11,418 nt of DNA from an uncultured Fretibacterium sp. GTDB lineage: Bacteria > Synergistota > Synergistia > Synergistales > Aminobacteriaceae. The notes under the pieces were generated by a model. That model searched no databases. It was not told the DNA's origin and saw nothing but the letters and a program-made list of their open reading frames with translations. The position numbers and the translations under genes are program-made. Below are positions 1-6,119 of the stretch, in pieces. Position 1 is the stretch's first letter; every line of letters begins with the position of its first letter. The stretch lies in the NCBI RefSeq assembly GCF_938030725.1, contig NZ_CALHIQ010000043.1, forward strand, positions 1 to 11,418, written 5' to 3'.

Positions 1-999
1 GTGATGGAACCAAGAATGGAAGGGTTGCTGCTGTCTTTTGACGAACGCTATCCCTGCTGGACACCCGCGATGCTGGCCCTGGCGGAGCTGGACCGGACGG
101 CAGCCGACGACCTGACGCGCGAGGGGCTCTTGGAGTTCGGAGAGGGCGTCTACAGCCTGTCGCCGGCGGGCAGGGAGGCGTTTTTGAAGCTCGCGGGCGA
201 GGCCTGCCTGCCCTCCAGGCCAGGGGAGGCCCCGGACAGGAAGCGGGCCGCCCGATGGGGAGAGCTGATGCTGCTCCTGGACAAGCGGCACCTTCAGCGA
301 TGGGGGGTGAAGGAGTACGTCGCCCCGTTCCGGTTCGCGCTACCCGACGTCAGGGGAGAGGACCTCTTCGTCATGGACGAGGCCGCTCCGGTCTGGCGTT
401 ACCAGGACGCGCCCGTCTTCAGGAAGATGGCCGAGGACTTCCCGGAGACGGGGGTGGCCGCTCGAACCCGGCCCATGCCGGGCGCGGAGGAGGTCCGTGC
501 GTGGCTCGCGGCAAACGCCCCAGGCCTGCGGGACGCGGAGTTCGACCTGCTGTACAAGAGCCGCTACGACTTTCAGGCCTACGCGAAGTTCCCGCCCCTC
601 CCTGCGGACCCCTGCGGCCTGTTCAACGCCGACCGTTTCCTCTTTGCCTTCATGCCCTCTCCCGCGCCGGAGAGCCTGCCCGAATACCTGAAAAAGGTCG
701 GAGAGTTCCAGATGTTTCTGACGATGCTCAGGAGGCTCTACCTTCCGGGCTACGTGGACCTGGACGCGATGGATCAGGACGGCGTCAACTGGCTCCTCTT
801 TGCCTTTACGGAGGAGCGGGACGCAGAGCGCTGCGCGAAGCTGCTGAGCCCGATCGCCGAGGCCCTTCCGGGGCCTGCGGCGCCCCTGGAGCTGTGGAGC
901 GTCAGCCTCGAAGGGCTGCGGGACTACCCGGGAGGGCAGGCGGAGACGATATGGGATATCCTGCCCTTCGCGGCCCATTCCATCTACCGCCTCACCTGA
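1..999 (+). CDS. Uncharacterised protein with possible N-terminal winged-helix fold
   Basis: I do not recognise this 332-residue protein. The frame is open from base 1, which reads GTG, with ATG codons at 4 and 16. No ribosome binding site can be seen because the window starts here, so the true start could lie upstream and the gene may be 5'-truncated. Residues about 15-65 read like a short winged-helix segment: hydrophobic helices, then an L-x-x-x-G-L-L pattern, a G-x-x-Y-x-L-S wing and a closing G-R-E-A helix, as in ArsR/MarR-type folds. This is a fold guess only. The rest is rich in aromatic residues and prolines, with no signal peptide, membrane helix or catalytic motif that I can name. 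The protein ends in TGA and converges on ftsH across a hairpin. It is probably cytoplasmic. I am confident that it is coding but not about its function. Confidence 0.75.
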   Translation: MMEPRMEGLLLSFDERYPCWTPAMLALAELDRTAADDLTREGLLEFGEGVYSLSPAGREAFLKLAGEACLPSRPGEAPDRKRAARWGELMLLLDKRHLQRWGVKEYVAPFRFALPDVRGEDLFVMDEAAPVWRYQDAPVFRKMAEDFPETGVAARTRPMPGAEEVRAWLAANAPGLRDAEFDLLYKSRYDFQAYAKFPPLPADPCGLFNADRFLFAFMPSPAPESLPEYLKKVGEFQMFLTMLRRLYLPGYVDLDAMDQDGVNWLLFAFTEERDAERCAKLLSPIAEALPGPAAPLELWSVSLEGLRDYPGGQAETIWDILPFAAHSIYRLT

Positions 1000-1039
1000 T
1001 TCCAATTCTAAATCACCGCAAATTCCTGTACCTTACATT

Positions 1040-1079
1040 AAGGCGGGAGGAAGGGCTGAGCGCTCCTTCCTCCCGCCTT
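1040..1079. terminator. Bidirectional hairpin between convergent genes
   Basis: A perfect 15-bp stem (1040-1054 with 1065-1079; arm AAGGCGGGAGGAAGG) encloses a 10-nt loop. It lies between the stop codon of the gene at 1-999 and the stop codon of ftsH. The T-tracts on both sides are weak (TTGACGTTT on the plus side). It is therefore probably a shared terminator or an mRNA 3'-end-stabilising hairpin rather than a textbook intrinsic terminator. Confidence 0.7.
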
Positions 1080-1111
1080 GACGTTTGCGCCTTGACGAAC
1101 GGCGAACCCCC

Positions 1112-3031
1112 TCAGGCCTTATCGCCCTCAGATGAAACGTCCGTGGCTGGCCCCGCGGGCTTCTCCACGTCCGGGGCGGAGCCCTCCACGCGCCGGATGA
1201 TCTCCCGTATCTCGTCGCCCGTGATGGCCTCCTTCTCCTGAAGCACGCGCGCCGCTTCGTGCAGCGTCGCCTCGTGGGCCTTCAGAAGCTCCACCGCCCT
1301 CTCCTGCGCCCCGCTCACCAGGCGGCGGATCTCCTCGTCGATCGTTTCAAAGGTGCTGCTGCCCAGGTCCGTGCGGCTCTCGGCCTCATTGTGCAGGTAG
1401 GTCATGGCACGTCCGGCGTAGCGCACCGGCCCCAGGCGGCTCGACATGCCGAACTCCGTCACCATGCGCCGCGCCGTCTCCGTGGCGCGCTCCAGGTCGT
1501 TGGAGGCCCCCGTGGAGGGCTCCTTGAAGATCAAAAGCTCCGCAGCCCGGCCGCCCAGCAGCACCGCCAGGCGCGACTGCAGCTCCGCCTCCCCCACGAT
1601 GTACTGGTCCTCCGTCGGCATCTGCATGGTGTAACCCAGGGCGCCCCGGGCCGTCGGGATGATGCTGACGCGATGTACCGGGTCCGTGCCGGGCAGGAAG
1701 CAAGCCGCCAGAGCGTGGCCCGTCTCGTGGTAGGCCACCCGCCGCCGCACCGCGGGCGTCAGGGGGGTCCTGCGCTGCAGGCCCGCCACCACGCGCTCGA
1801 TGGCCAGGTCGAAGTCCTGAGCGGACACCTTCTCCGCCTTGCGGCGCACCGCCATGAGCGCCGCCTCGTTGGCGATGTTCGCCAGGTCCGCGCCCGAAAA
1901 GCCGGGAGTCACCTTTGCCAGCGCCTTGAGGTTTACGCTGTCGTCCAACGGAACCTCCCGCGTGTGAATTTGAAGGATCTCCTGCCGCCCTTCCTCCGTC
2001 GGCAGCACCACCTGGATCTGACGGTCGAAGCGCCCCGGGCGCAGCAGCGCCTGGTCCAGAATCTCCGGACGGTTCGTCGCCGCCATGATGACGACGCCCG
2101 TGTTGGGCGTGAAGCCGTCCATCTCCGCCAGGAGTTGGTTCAGGGTGTTCTCCTGTTCGCTGTTGCCCGTCATGGAGAGCGCGCGGGACTGCCCGATGGC
2201 GTCGATCTCGTCGATGAAGATGATGCAGGGTGCCTTCTTCTTGGCCTGCTCGAACATGTCGCGCACCCGCGCGGCGCCGACGCCGACGAACATCTCCACG
2301 AAGCTGGACCCCGTGATGAAGAAGAAGGGCACGCCCGCCTCGCCCGCCGTGGCTTTGGCCAGCATCGTCTTGCCCGTACCGGGCGGCCCCACCAGGAGGA
2401 CGCCCTTCGGCAGCTTCGCGCCGAACCGATTGTACCGCTCAGGCTCCTTCAGGAAGTCGATGATCTCCCGAAGCTCCACCTCCGCCTCTCCCACGCCGCC
2501 CAGGTCCTTGAAGTGGACCCCCGTCATCTCGCCCTGCAGCTCCTGGGCCTTGCTGCGGCCGAAGGAGAGCACGCTGCCGCTGCCGCCGCTCATCCGCTTG
2601 AAGATGAAGTACCAGAGCAGGAGCAGGGGCAGGAAGGGCAGGAGCACGCCGAGGACCGTGTCCAGGATGGCGCCCTGCTGCGCCACGCCGCCGAAGGTGA
2701 CGTCCGCGCTGGCGAGCTTCTCCACCAGGAGCGGGTCGAGGACTCGCACGACGTTCCGAACGACCGGGGCGGGGCTGCGGTCGAGGATGATCCCGCCCAC
2801 GACGGGCCGGTCGTTGAGGTCGGAGCTGACGGCCTTCAGCCTGTACACGATGCGCTCCGCCGCCAGATCGACCTCGTCGATAGCTCCATTCTCGAGGTCC
2901 GCCAGAAACGTGCTGTACGGCACCTCCGTCCTGCTCTCCATGTAGGGCTTATAGACGAGGTCCGCAAAGAGCCACGCCAGGACGAGCGCCACCAGAAAAT
3001 AACCCGCGGAGAACTTCTGCCCCTTATTCAT
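1112..3031 (-). CDS. ftsH: ATP-dependent zinc metalloprotease FtsH
   Basis: This 639-residue protein is a membrane-anchored AAA+ protease that extracts and degrades damaged or unassembled membrane proteins and some cytosolic regulators, as a hexamer in the inner membrane. Domains in order: TM1 (about 8-27), an extracytoplasmic FtsH domain (about 30-120), TM2 (about 121-145), the AAA+ module and the peptidase domain. Walker A GPPGTGKT is at 215-222 and Walker B IFIDE at 271-275. The second region of homology contains RPGRFDR at 331-337, which carries the arginine fingers. The zinc motif HETGH is at 435-439, and the third ligand is probably D512 in SNDLERAT. The length matches E. coli FtsH (about 644). 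The ATG start has GGAGGAA five bases upstream. It is the last gene of a minus-strand cluster, 59 bp behind a small membrane protein. The C-terminal tail of about 25 residues is acidic and low in complexity, as is usual. All key residues are present. Confidence 0.98.
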   Translation of the reverse strand: MNKGQKFSAGYFLVALVLAWLFADLVYKPYMESRTEVPYSTFLADLENGAIDEVDLAAERIVYRLKAVSSDLNDRPVVGGIILDRSPAPVVRNVVRVLDPLLVEKLASADVTFGGVAQQGAILDTVLGVLLPFLPLLLLWYFIFKRMSGGSGSVLSFGRSKAQELQGEMTGVHFKDLGGVGEAEVELREIIDFLKEPERYNRFGAKLPKGVLLVGPPGTGKTMLAKATAGEAGVPFFFITGSSFVEMFVGVGAARVRDMFEQAKKKAPCIIFIDEIDAIGQSRALSMTGNSEQENTLNQLLAEMDGFTPNTGVVIMAATNRPEILDQALLRPGRFDRQIQVVLPTEEGRQEILQIHTREVPLDDSVNLKALAKVTPGFSGADLANIANEAALMAVRRKAEKVSAQDFDLAIERVVAGLQRRTPLTPAVRRRVAYHETGHALAACFLPGTDPVHRVSIIPTARGALGYTMQMPTEDQYIVGEAELQSRLAVLLGGRAAELLIFKEPSTGASNDLERATETARRMVTEFGMSSRLGPVRYAGRAMTYLHNEAESRTDLGSSTFETIDEEIRRLVSGAQERAVELLKAHEATLHEAARVLQEKEAITGDEIREIIRRVEGSAPDVEKPAGPATDVSSEGDKA

Positions 3032-3090
3032 CCGGTTCCTCCATATTTTTCGCCGTTTTCTCCATTTTTATGTCTATGCCAATCCGCAAC

Positions 3091-3516
3091 CTACAGCCGC
3101 CTGCTGCGGATCAGGGCGATACCCCCCTCGTTACGTCGGGTGCGCCCCTTGATCCGCTCGAACTCGCTCCGCAGGTCCGACCGGCTGGCGTCGGACACCC
3201 CCATGCGGTCCAGCAGGAGGTTCAATCGCCCCTCCAGTTGCTCGATCTCCTTCGTCGAGGGCGGTATGGTGCGCCCCACCCCCTTCAGGCCGCTGACGGC
3301 GAGCTCCGCCACGAACAGCGCCAGCTCCGAGAGGTCCGCATCGCTCACCACGCCGCGTTCCTGCGGCTCCTCCGCCTCCTGCCGTCTGAAGGCGAACCAG
3401 AGGGCCACCGACGCCGCAGCGAGGCACAGGACGCCCACCCCCAAGTGGTCCAGGCAGACGAGTGCCCCCGTCGCTCCGGCGAACAGCCCCGCCAGAAACA
3501 GGCCCCAGCGCGCCAT
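3091..3516 (-). CDS. Small two-TM membrane protein of unknown function
   Basis: I do not recognise this 141-residue protein. The N-terminus has two hydrophobic segments (about 5-20 and 25-43) separated by a short turn containing C-L-D-H. A basic FRR stop-transfer and an acidic linker follow. The C-terminal half (about 58-141) looks cytoplasmic and helical, with charged heptad-like stretches (IEQLEGRLNLLLDRM, LRSEFERIKGRTRR), and ends in a basic tail. I chose the ATG at 3516 because GGGAG lies about 8 bases upstream. An in-frame GTG nine bases earlier (3525) is possible. A longer frame running back to 3708 overlaps the peptidase gene and is not credible. The gene starts 23 bp after the peptidase stop and ends 59 bp before ftsH, so it is probably co-transcribed with both. 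A role alongside FtsH is only a positional guess. Confidence 0.8.
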   Translation of the reverse strand: MARWGLFLAGLFAGATGALVCLDHLGVGVLCLAAASVALWFAFRRQEAEEPQERGVVSDADLSELALFVAELAVSGLKGVGRTIPPSTKEIEQLEGRLNLLLDRMGVSDASRSDLRSEFERIKGRTRRNEGGIALIRSRRL

Positions 3517-3539
3517 CCTGTTCACTCCCGATCGCGGGC

Positions 3540-4820
3540 TCACTGGCCCAGCAGCGACTCCGCGATAGCGGCCATGGCCCGCGCGCCGGGGAGCATACCC
3601 CGCTCGTCCACGTCGAAGCGCCCGTTGTGGTGCGGCGCGGTGATGTCCGCGCCCAGCGCCATGTAGACGGCCTCGCCGCCCCTCTCCTGCACGCGGCGCA
3701 TGAACCACGTGGCGTCCTCGCTGCCGCCGGCTCGCACGACGTCCAACACGTTGCGGAATAGCCCCGAAGCCCGCAGCGCAGCGCCGACGCGCCGGATCAG
3801 TTCCTCGTCACCTCTGGCGGTCGTCCCCTCGCCCGCCTTGCTCAACTCCACCCGCACGCCGTACATCGTCGCCGCCCCCTTCAGGACCTCCTCGGCACGC
3901 CCGTAGACGTAGTCGGCCACCTCCTGCGTTTCGCCCCGGGTCTCCACCTTCATCAGCGCCTCGGCGGGGACGACGTTCCGCCCCGTTCCGGCCTGGAGCA
4001 CGCCCACGTTCAGGCGCATGGCCCCATCCCGATGCGGCGCGATGGAGTGCAGCCCCAGCGCGGCCGTAGCGGCAGCCAGGAGCGCATTGCGCCCCATGTG
4101 GGGAGCCCCTGCGGCGTGGGCCGGCACGCCCGTGAAGCGCGCGTCGAGCTTCGTCGTGGCCAGGTAACCCAGCGAGTTCAGCCCGAAGGTTCCCGTCGGC
4201 ACCCCGCCTCCGATGTGCATGGCCAGGAAGAAGTCCACGTCGTCCACGACGCCCTTCTTCATCATGGCGTAGGCGCCACGGCACCCCTCCTCGCCGGGCT
4301 GGAAGATCAGGCGCACCCGCCCGCAGAGCCGCCCCTTCATCTCCGCCAGGAGCTCCGCCACGCCGAGGCCGATGGCCGTGTGGGCGTCGTGCCCGCAGGC
4401 GTGCATCCGGCAGGGGTTGACGCTGGCGAAGCCCTCCTTCGCGGGACGGTGGTCGGGCGACGTGTCCTCTCCAACGTCCACGCAGTCCATGTCGAAGCGA
4501 AAGGCCAGCGTCGGTCCAGGGCGGCCCGTGTCCAGGTCCGCCGTCACGCCCGTGTACCGCCCCATCCGCTCGATCCAGCCCCGTTCCCCGCCCTGCTCGA
4601 CGGCTCGGGCGATCTCCTGGTCGATCTCCGCCTCGGAGGGGCGCCCCATCACGGAGTCCTCGTCGATGACCTCACGCCCCGCCCTGGGGGCGTACCCCAG
4701 CTCCTCCAGCCGCGCCGCCACCAGTGCGGAGGTGCGAAACTCCGTCCAGGCCGGCTCCGGAAAGCGGTGCAGGTCCCGCCGCGTTTCGATCATCCTTCGC
4801 TCCAGTTCCTTCAAGTCCAT
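3540..4820 (-). CDS. AbgA-like M20 metallopeptidase (aminobenzoyl-glutamate hydrolase subunit A family)
   Basis: This protein of 426 residues (from the start chosen here) is a zinc amidohydrolase of the M20 family. From memory, it follows E. coli AbgA almost throughout: the WTEFRTSALVA opening, LDTGRPGPTLAFRFDMD, MHACGHDAHTAIG, LIFQPGEEG, the H-x-G block, QAGTGRNVVPAEALMKVETRG and GSEDAT. Likely metal ligands are C142 and H144 (in ACGHD), E177/E178 (GEEG), H202 and H397 or H398 (PHHN). The lid and dimerisation domain covers about 220-335. AbgA with AbgB cleaves p-aminobenzoyl-glutamate to p-aminobenzoate and glutamate. No abgB or abgT is visible here, so the substrate may be another N-acyl amino acid or dipeptide. 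Start: an ATG at 4865 gives 441 residues but lacks a ribosome binding site. The ATG at 4820 has GGAGGG nine bases upstream and matches the family N-terminus. It is the first gene of the cluster that ends in ftsH. Confidence 0.9.
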   Translation of the reverse strand: MDLKELERRMIETRRDLHRFPEPAWTEFRTSALVAARLEELGYAPRAGREVIDEDSVMGRPSEAEIDQEIARAVEQGGERGWIERMGRYTGVTADLDTGRPGPTLAFRFDMDCVDVGEDTSPDHRPAKEGFASVNPCRMHACGHDAHTAIGLGVAELLAEMKGRLCGRVRLIFQPGEEGCRGAYAMMKKGVVDDVDFFLAMHIGGGVPTGTFGLNSLGYLATTKLDARFTGVPAHAAGAPHMGRNALLAAATAALGLHSIAPHRDGAMRLNVGVLQAGTGRNVVPAEALMKVETRGETQEVADYVYGRAEEVLKGAATMYGVRVELSKAGEGTTARGDEELIRRVGAALRASGLFRNVLDVVRAGGSEDATWFMRRVQERGGEAVYMALGADITAPHHNGRFDVDERGMLPGARAMAAIAESLLGQ

Positions 4821-4866
4821 CGCTCTCATCCCTCCAGATCCCGCAGGTCCGCTCACAACGCTCATC

Positions 4867-4900
4867 TTTATACTTTAGCACGACCGGCACTCCGTGGACA
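4867..4900 (-). promoter_or_regulatory. Weak candidate promoter for the peptidase-ftsH cluster
   Basis: Upstream of the peptidase, the minus strand carries TATAAA (4867-4872). Overlapping it is TAAAGT (4872-4877), which lies 17 bp from TGTCCA (4895-4900). Neither pair is close to consensus. If either is used, transcription starts around 4860-4865, which would exclude the ATG at 4865 and support the start at 4820. Confidence 0.25.
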
Positions 4901-4959
4901 GGATGTTTGTGCTTAGACCGAGCTCCTTCAGCAGGGACCGGTCGGGATGGAGTCGGACA

Positions 4960-5157
4960 ACACAAGGCCCCTCCGTCAGGAGGGGCCTTGTGTAAGGGGG
5001 AAGGATTCAGGTATGGATGAAGCAGGGGGACGCCGTAACGCAAATGTCTCGCGGGAACCTGGACGCGCCTTCCGCCGAGCGCAGGGGACTTCGGATGGGG
5101 ACGACGGCTCACAGAAACATTTACACTTATTCTATCGCATACGGCTCCAAAATCCAA
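4960..5157 (-). repeat. Repeat unit A: promoter-like box, variable middle, C-rich tail and hairpin
   Basis: This is one of two diverged copies of a roughly 200-bp unit in a region without a credible protein gene. Read on the minus strand it has, in order: TTGGAT-17 bp-TAGAAT; a middle whose ends (5114-5124 and 5040-5050) pair as an 11-bp stem with two G-U pairs; a C-rich segment shared with unit B; and a perfect 15-bp hairpin with a 4-base loop (4960-4974 with 4979-4993). Positions 4993-5026 match 5274-5307 at 30 of 34 bases, including 14 identical bases (plus strand TAAGGGGGAAGGAT). There is no T-tract after the hairpin, only TGTTGTCC on the minus strand. The unit could be a small RNA gene, an intergenic repeat family, or a remnant of a mobile element. 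It is not a CRISPR repeat. Confidence 0.65.
5129..5157 (-). promoter_or_regulatory. Promoter-like sequence of repeat unit A
   Basis: On the minus strand, TTGGAT (5152-5157) lies exactly 17 bp from TAGAAT (5129-5134). The sequence TGCGATAGAAT is identical in unit B at the same place relative to the -35-like box. A start about seven bases past the -10 box would be near 5122, within three bases of the 5' base (5124) of the predicted 11-bp stem. Confidence 0.5.
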
Positions 5158-5244
5158 CCCCATCTTTAAGTTTCTCAACGGATTTTGCCCCGAAACGCCA
5201 ACGGCACGCCCCAACGATGAGGGAGCTTTGCCATCGGGTCAACA

Positions 5245-5462
5245 TGCGCCCCTCCGAGGGGGAGGGGCGCACATAAGGGGGAAGGATACAGGTTTCGATG
5301 ACGCAGGTATAGCCGCCCTGGAACGGGGAAGGAGGACAAGGTCCAGCAGCACGCCTCCACAAGGAAGAGGCGTGCCCCGCGGCACGTCATTGAAAAGCGG
5401 TTGTCAAAGACGGACTCAAAGGCCCGCTTCTTAATTCTATCGCAAGCGTCCAAAAACTCCAA
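5245..5462 (-). repeat. Repeat unit B: promoter-like box, variable middle, C-rich tail and hairpin
   Basis: This is the second copy of the unit, lying just upstream of unit A on the minus strand. It has TTGGAG-17 bp-TAGAAT, then a middle unlike that of unit A but also self-complementary: an 8-bp pairing of 5424-5431 with 5393-5400, and a 9-bp stem GCACGCCTC/GAGGCGTGC (5349-5357 with 5367-5375). The shared C-rich tail follows, and then an 11-bp hairpin (5245-5255 with 5261-5271) whose inner CCCCTCC/GGAGGGG matches that of unit A. The outer stem bases differ from those of unit A yet remain paired in both. This is what selection for structure would give. No U-tract follows the hairpin. Open frames exist through the unit but lack ribosome binding sites and any recognisable protein character. 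Confidence 0.65.
5434..5462 (-). promoter_or_regulatory. Promoter-like sequence of repeat unit B
   Basis: On the minus strand, TTGGAG (5457-5462) lies exactly 17 bp from TAGAAT (5434-5439), directly downstream of an A-tract (CTAAAAAATCC) that could act as an UP element. The spacing and the -10 box are the same as in unit A. Confidence 0.5.
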
Positions 5463-5578
5463 GGATTTTTTAGGGTAACTTCAGTTTTTCGTGTGCCACC
5501 CCAAAGCGCTCCAAAAACGGGCTCTACAGCGGGGATTAGCCTCAAAACCAGCTTCGAAGGGGGCGCTCGCTCGCGAAA

Positions 5579-5614
5579 TTTTTTTGCGCTTTTTTACGCA
5601 TTTCATTGTACAAT
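5579..5614 (+). promoter_or_regulatory. T-tracts and palindromic TACAAT box upstream of the small secreted protein
   Basis: Two T-tracts about 11 bp apart (5579-5585 and 5590-5595) precede the perfect palindrome ATTGTACAAT (5605-5614). The palindrome contains a -10-like TACAAT (5609-5614). The best -35 candidates (TTGCGC, 19 bp away, or GCGCTT, 17 bp away) are poor. Phased T-tracts suggest intrinsic bending, so promoter function is plausible but unproven. Nothing else is evident between 5463 and 5660. Confidence 0.3.
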
Positions 5615-5660
5615 AAACGCCGAGGAGTTTTTCAGAACGTCTGGAAACGGAGAGAACGGA

Positions 5661-6026
5661 ATGTCCATGAACATGAAGAGGATAACGGGGCGGGCGATCC
5701 TTGCCCTTTTGCTGGCCGCCGCGATCGGGGCCGTGCTGGCGCTGGGGGCGGACGCGGCAAGCAGTGCCAGAAAACGGGCCCGCCTCAAGAACGCGCCGCC
5801 GCCCGGCTGGCAGTTCGAGGTGGGCTACACGCTCTGGCGCGCCGAACGAGGGCTGGACGCCACGCCGCAGACGTGGAAGAAGTACCTGCGCGAGAGGAAG
5901 CGCCGTGCTCAGCAGGGCAAGCTCCGGGGGCTGGACTCCAGGCTCCTGAACTCCGTGGACTGGACGCTGGAGGAGCTGGCGGAGTTCCTCGAGGTGCAGC
6001 AGGAGCAGATGAGGGCGGACGACTAG
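5661..6026 (+). CDS. Small secreted protein of unknown function
   Basis: I do not recognise this 121-residue protein. It begins with a classic Sec signal peptide: MKR basic residues, a hydrophobic core of A, L, I and V (about 12-28) and small residues before a likely cleavage in ALGADA-AS (near residue 32). The mature part of about 90 residues is very basic at first (SARKRARLK). It then carries W-Q-F-E-V-G-Y-T-L-W-R, a K/R-rich helix (TWKKYLRERKRRAQQGK) and an acidic C-terminal helix (LEELAEFLEVQQEQM). This gives a strong charge asymmetry. There are no cysteines and no lipobox. The frame is open back to 5493, but the ATG at 5661 has GGAGAG seven bases upstream and starts the signal peptide, so the upstream extension is rejected. 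ATGs at 5667 and 5673 are alternatives. The gene stands alone and converges on cysS at a shared terminator. Confidence 0.75.
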   Translation: MSMNMKRITGRAILALLLAAAIGAVLALGADAASSARKRARLKNAPPPGWQFEVGYTLWRAERGLDATPQTWKKYLRERKRRAQQGKLRGLDSRLLNSVDWTLEELAEFLEVQQEQMRADD

Positions 6027-6037
6027 CCCTGCAGGGA

Positions 6038-6054
6038 AGCGCTGCAACAGCGCT
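6038..6054. repeat. Short hairpin after the small secreted protein gene
   Basis: AGCGCTG-CAA-CAGCGCT forms a perfect 7-bp stem with a 3-base loop twelve bases after the stop codon, directly preceded by the palindrome CCCTGCAGGG (6027-6036). It has no T-tract. It may protect the 3' end of the mRNA ahead of the main terminator. Confidence 0.4.
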
Positions 6055-6075
6055 GTGAGAATAGAACGTTCATAA

Positions 6076-6118
6076 CGAAAGGGCGGGACCCCTGCAGGCC
6101 TCCGCCCTTTCGCGTTTT
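6076..6118. terminator. Bidirectional intrinsic terminator shared with cysS
   Basis: The stem CGAAAGGGCGG (6076-6086) pairs perfectly with 6102-6112, and GTTTTCC follows on the plus strand. It sits between the convergent ends of the secreted protein gene and cysS (stop at 6120-6122), so it can serve both. Confidence 0.75.
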
Positions 6119-6119
6119 C

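Noticed and set aside
1259..3568. Open plus-strand frame of 769 codons antisense to ftsH
   Set aside because: It is the shadow of ftsH in high-GC DNA, with an arginine/histidine/alanine-rich translation, no domains and no ribosome binding site. FtsH on the other strand is unambiguous.
3517..3708. 64-codon N-terminal extension of the small two-TM protein
   Set aside because: It overlaps the conserved C-terminus of the AbgA-like enzyme, is arginine/glycine-rich, and lacks a ribosome binding site. The membrane segment begins right after the ATG at 3516.
4960..4993. Hairpin of unit A as a rho-independent terminator of the peptidase cluster or of a plus-strand gene
   Set aside because: It lies upstream of the peptidase gene, no gene ends near it, and neither side has a T-tract. 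It may still end the unit A transcript, but it is not a classical terminator.
5175..5462. Minus-strand frame through repeat unit B, with a related frame through unit A (both translate to a CDRI motif and a PSPL motif)
   Set aside because: The matching peptides come from the shared DNA of the repeat ends (TGCGATAGAAT and the C-rich tail). The middles are unrelated, the starts lack ribosome binding sites, and the B start would be the TTG of the -35-like box. A coding role is not excluded but is less likely than a non-coding repeat.
4960..5462. CRISPR array
   Set aside because: There are only two copies, about 280 bp apart, with imperfect identity and no regular spacers, and no cas genes are present.
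5493..5660. 56-codon N-terminal extension of the small secreted protein
   Set aside because: The signal peptide begins at 5661 behind a ribosome binding site, and the extension runs through the likely promoter.
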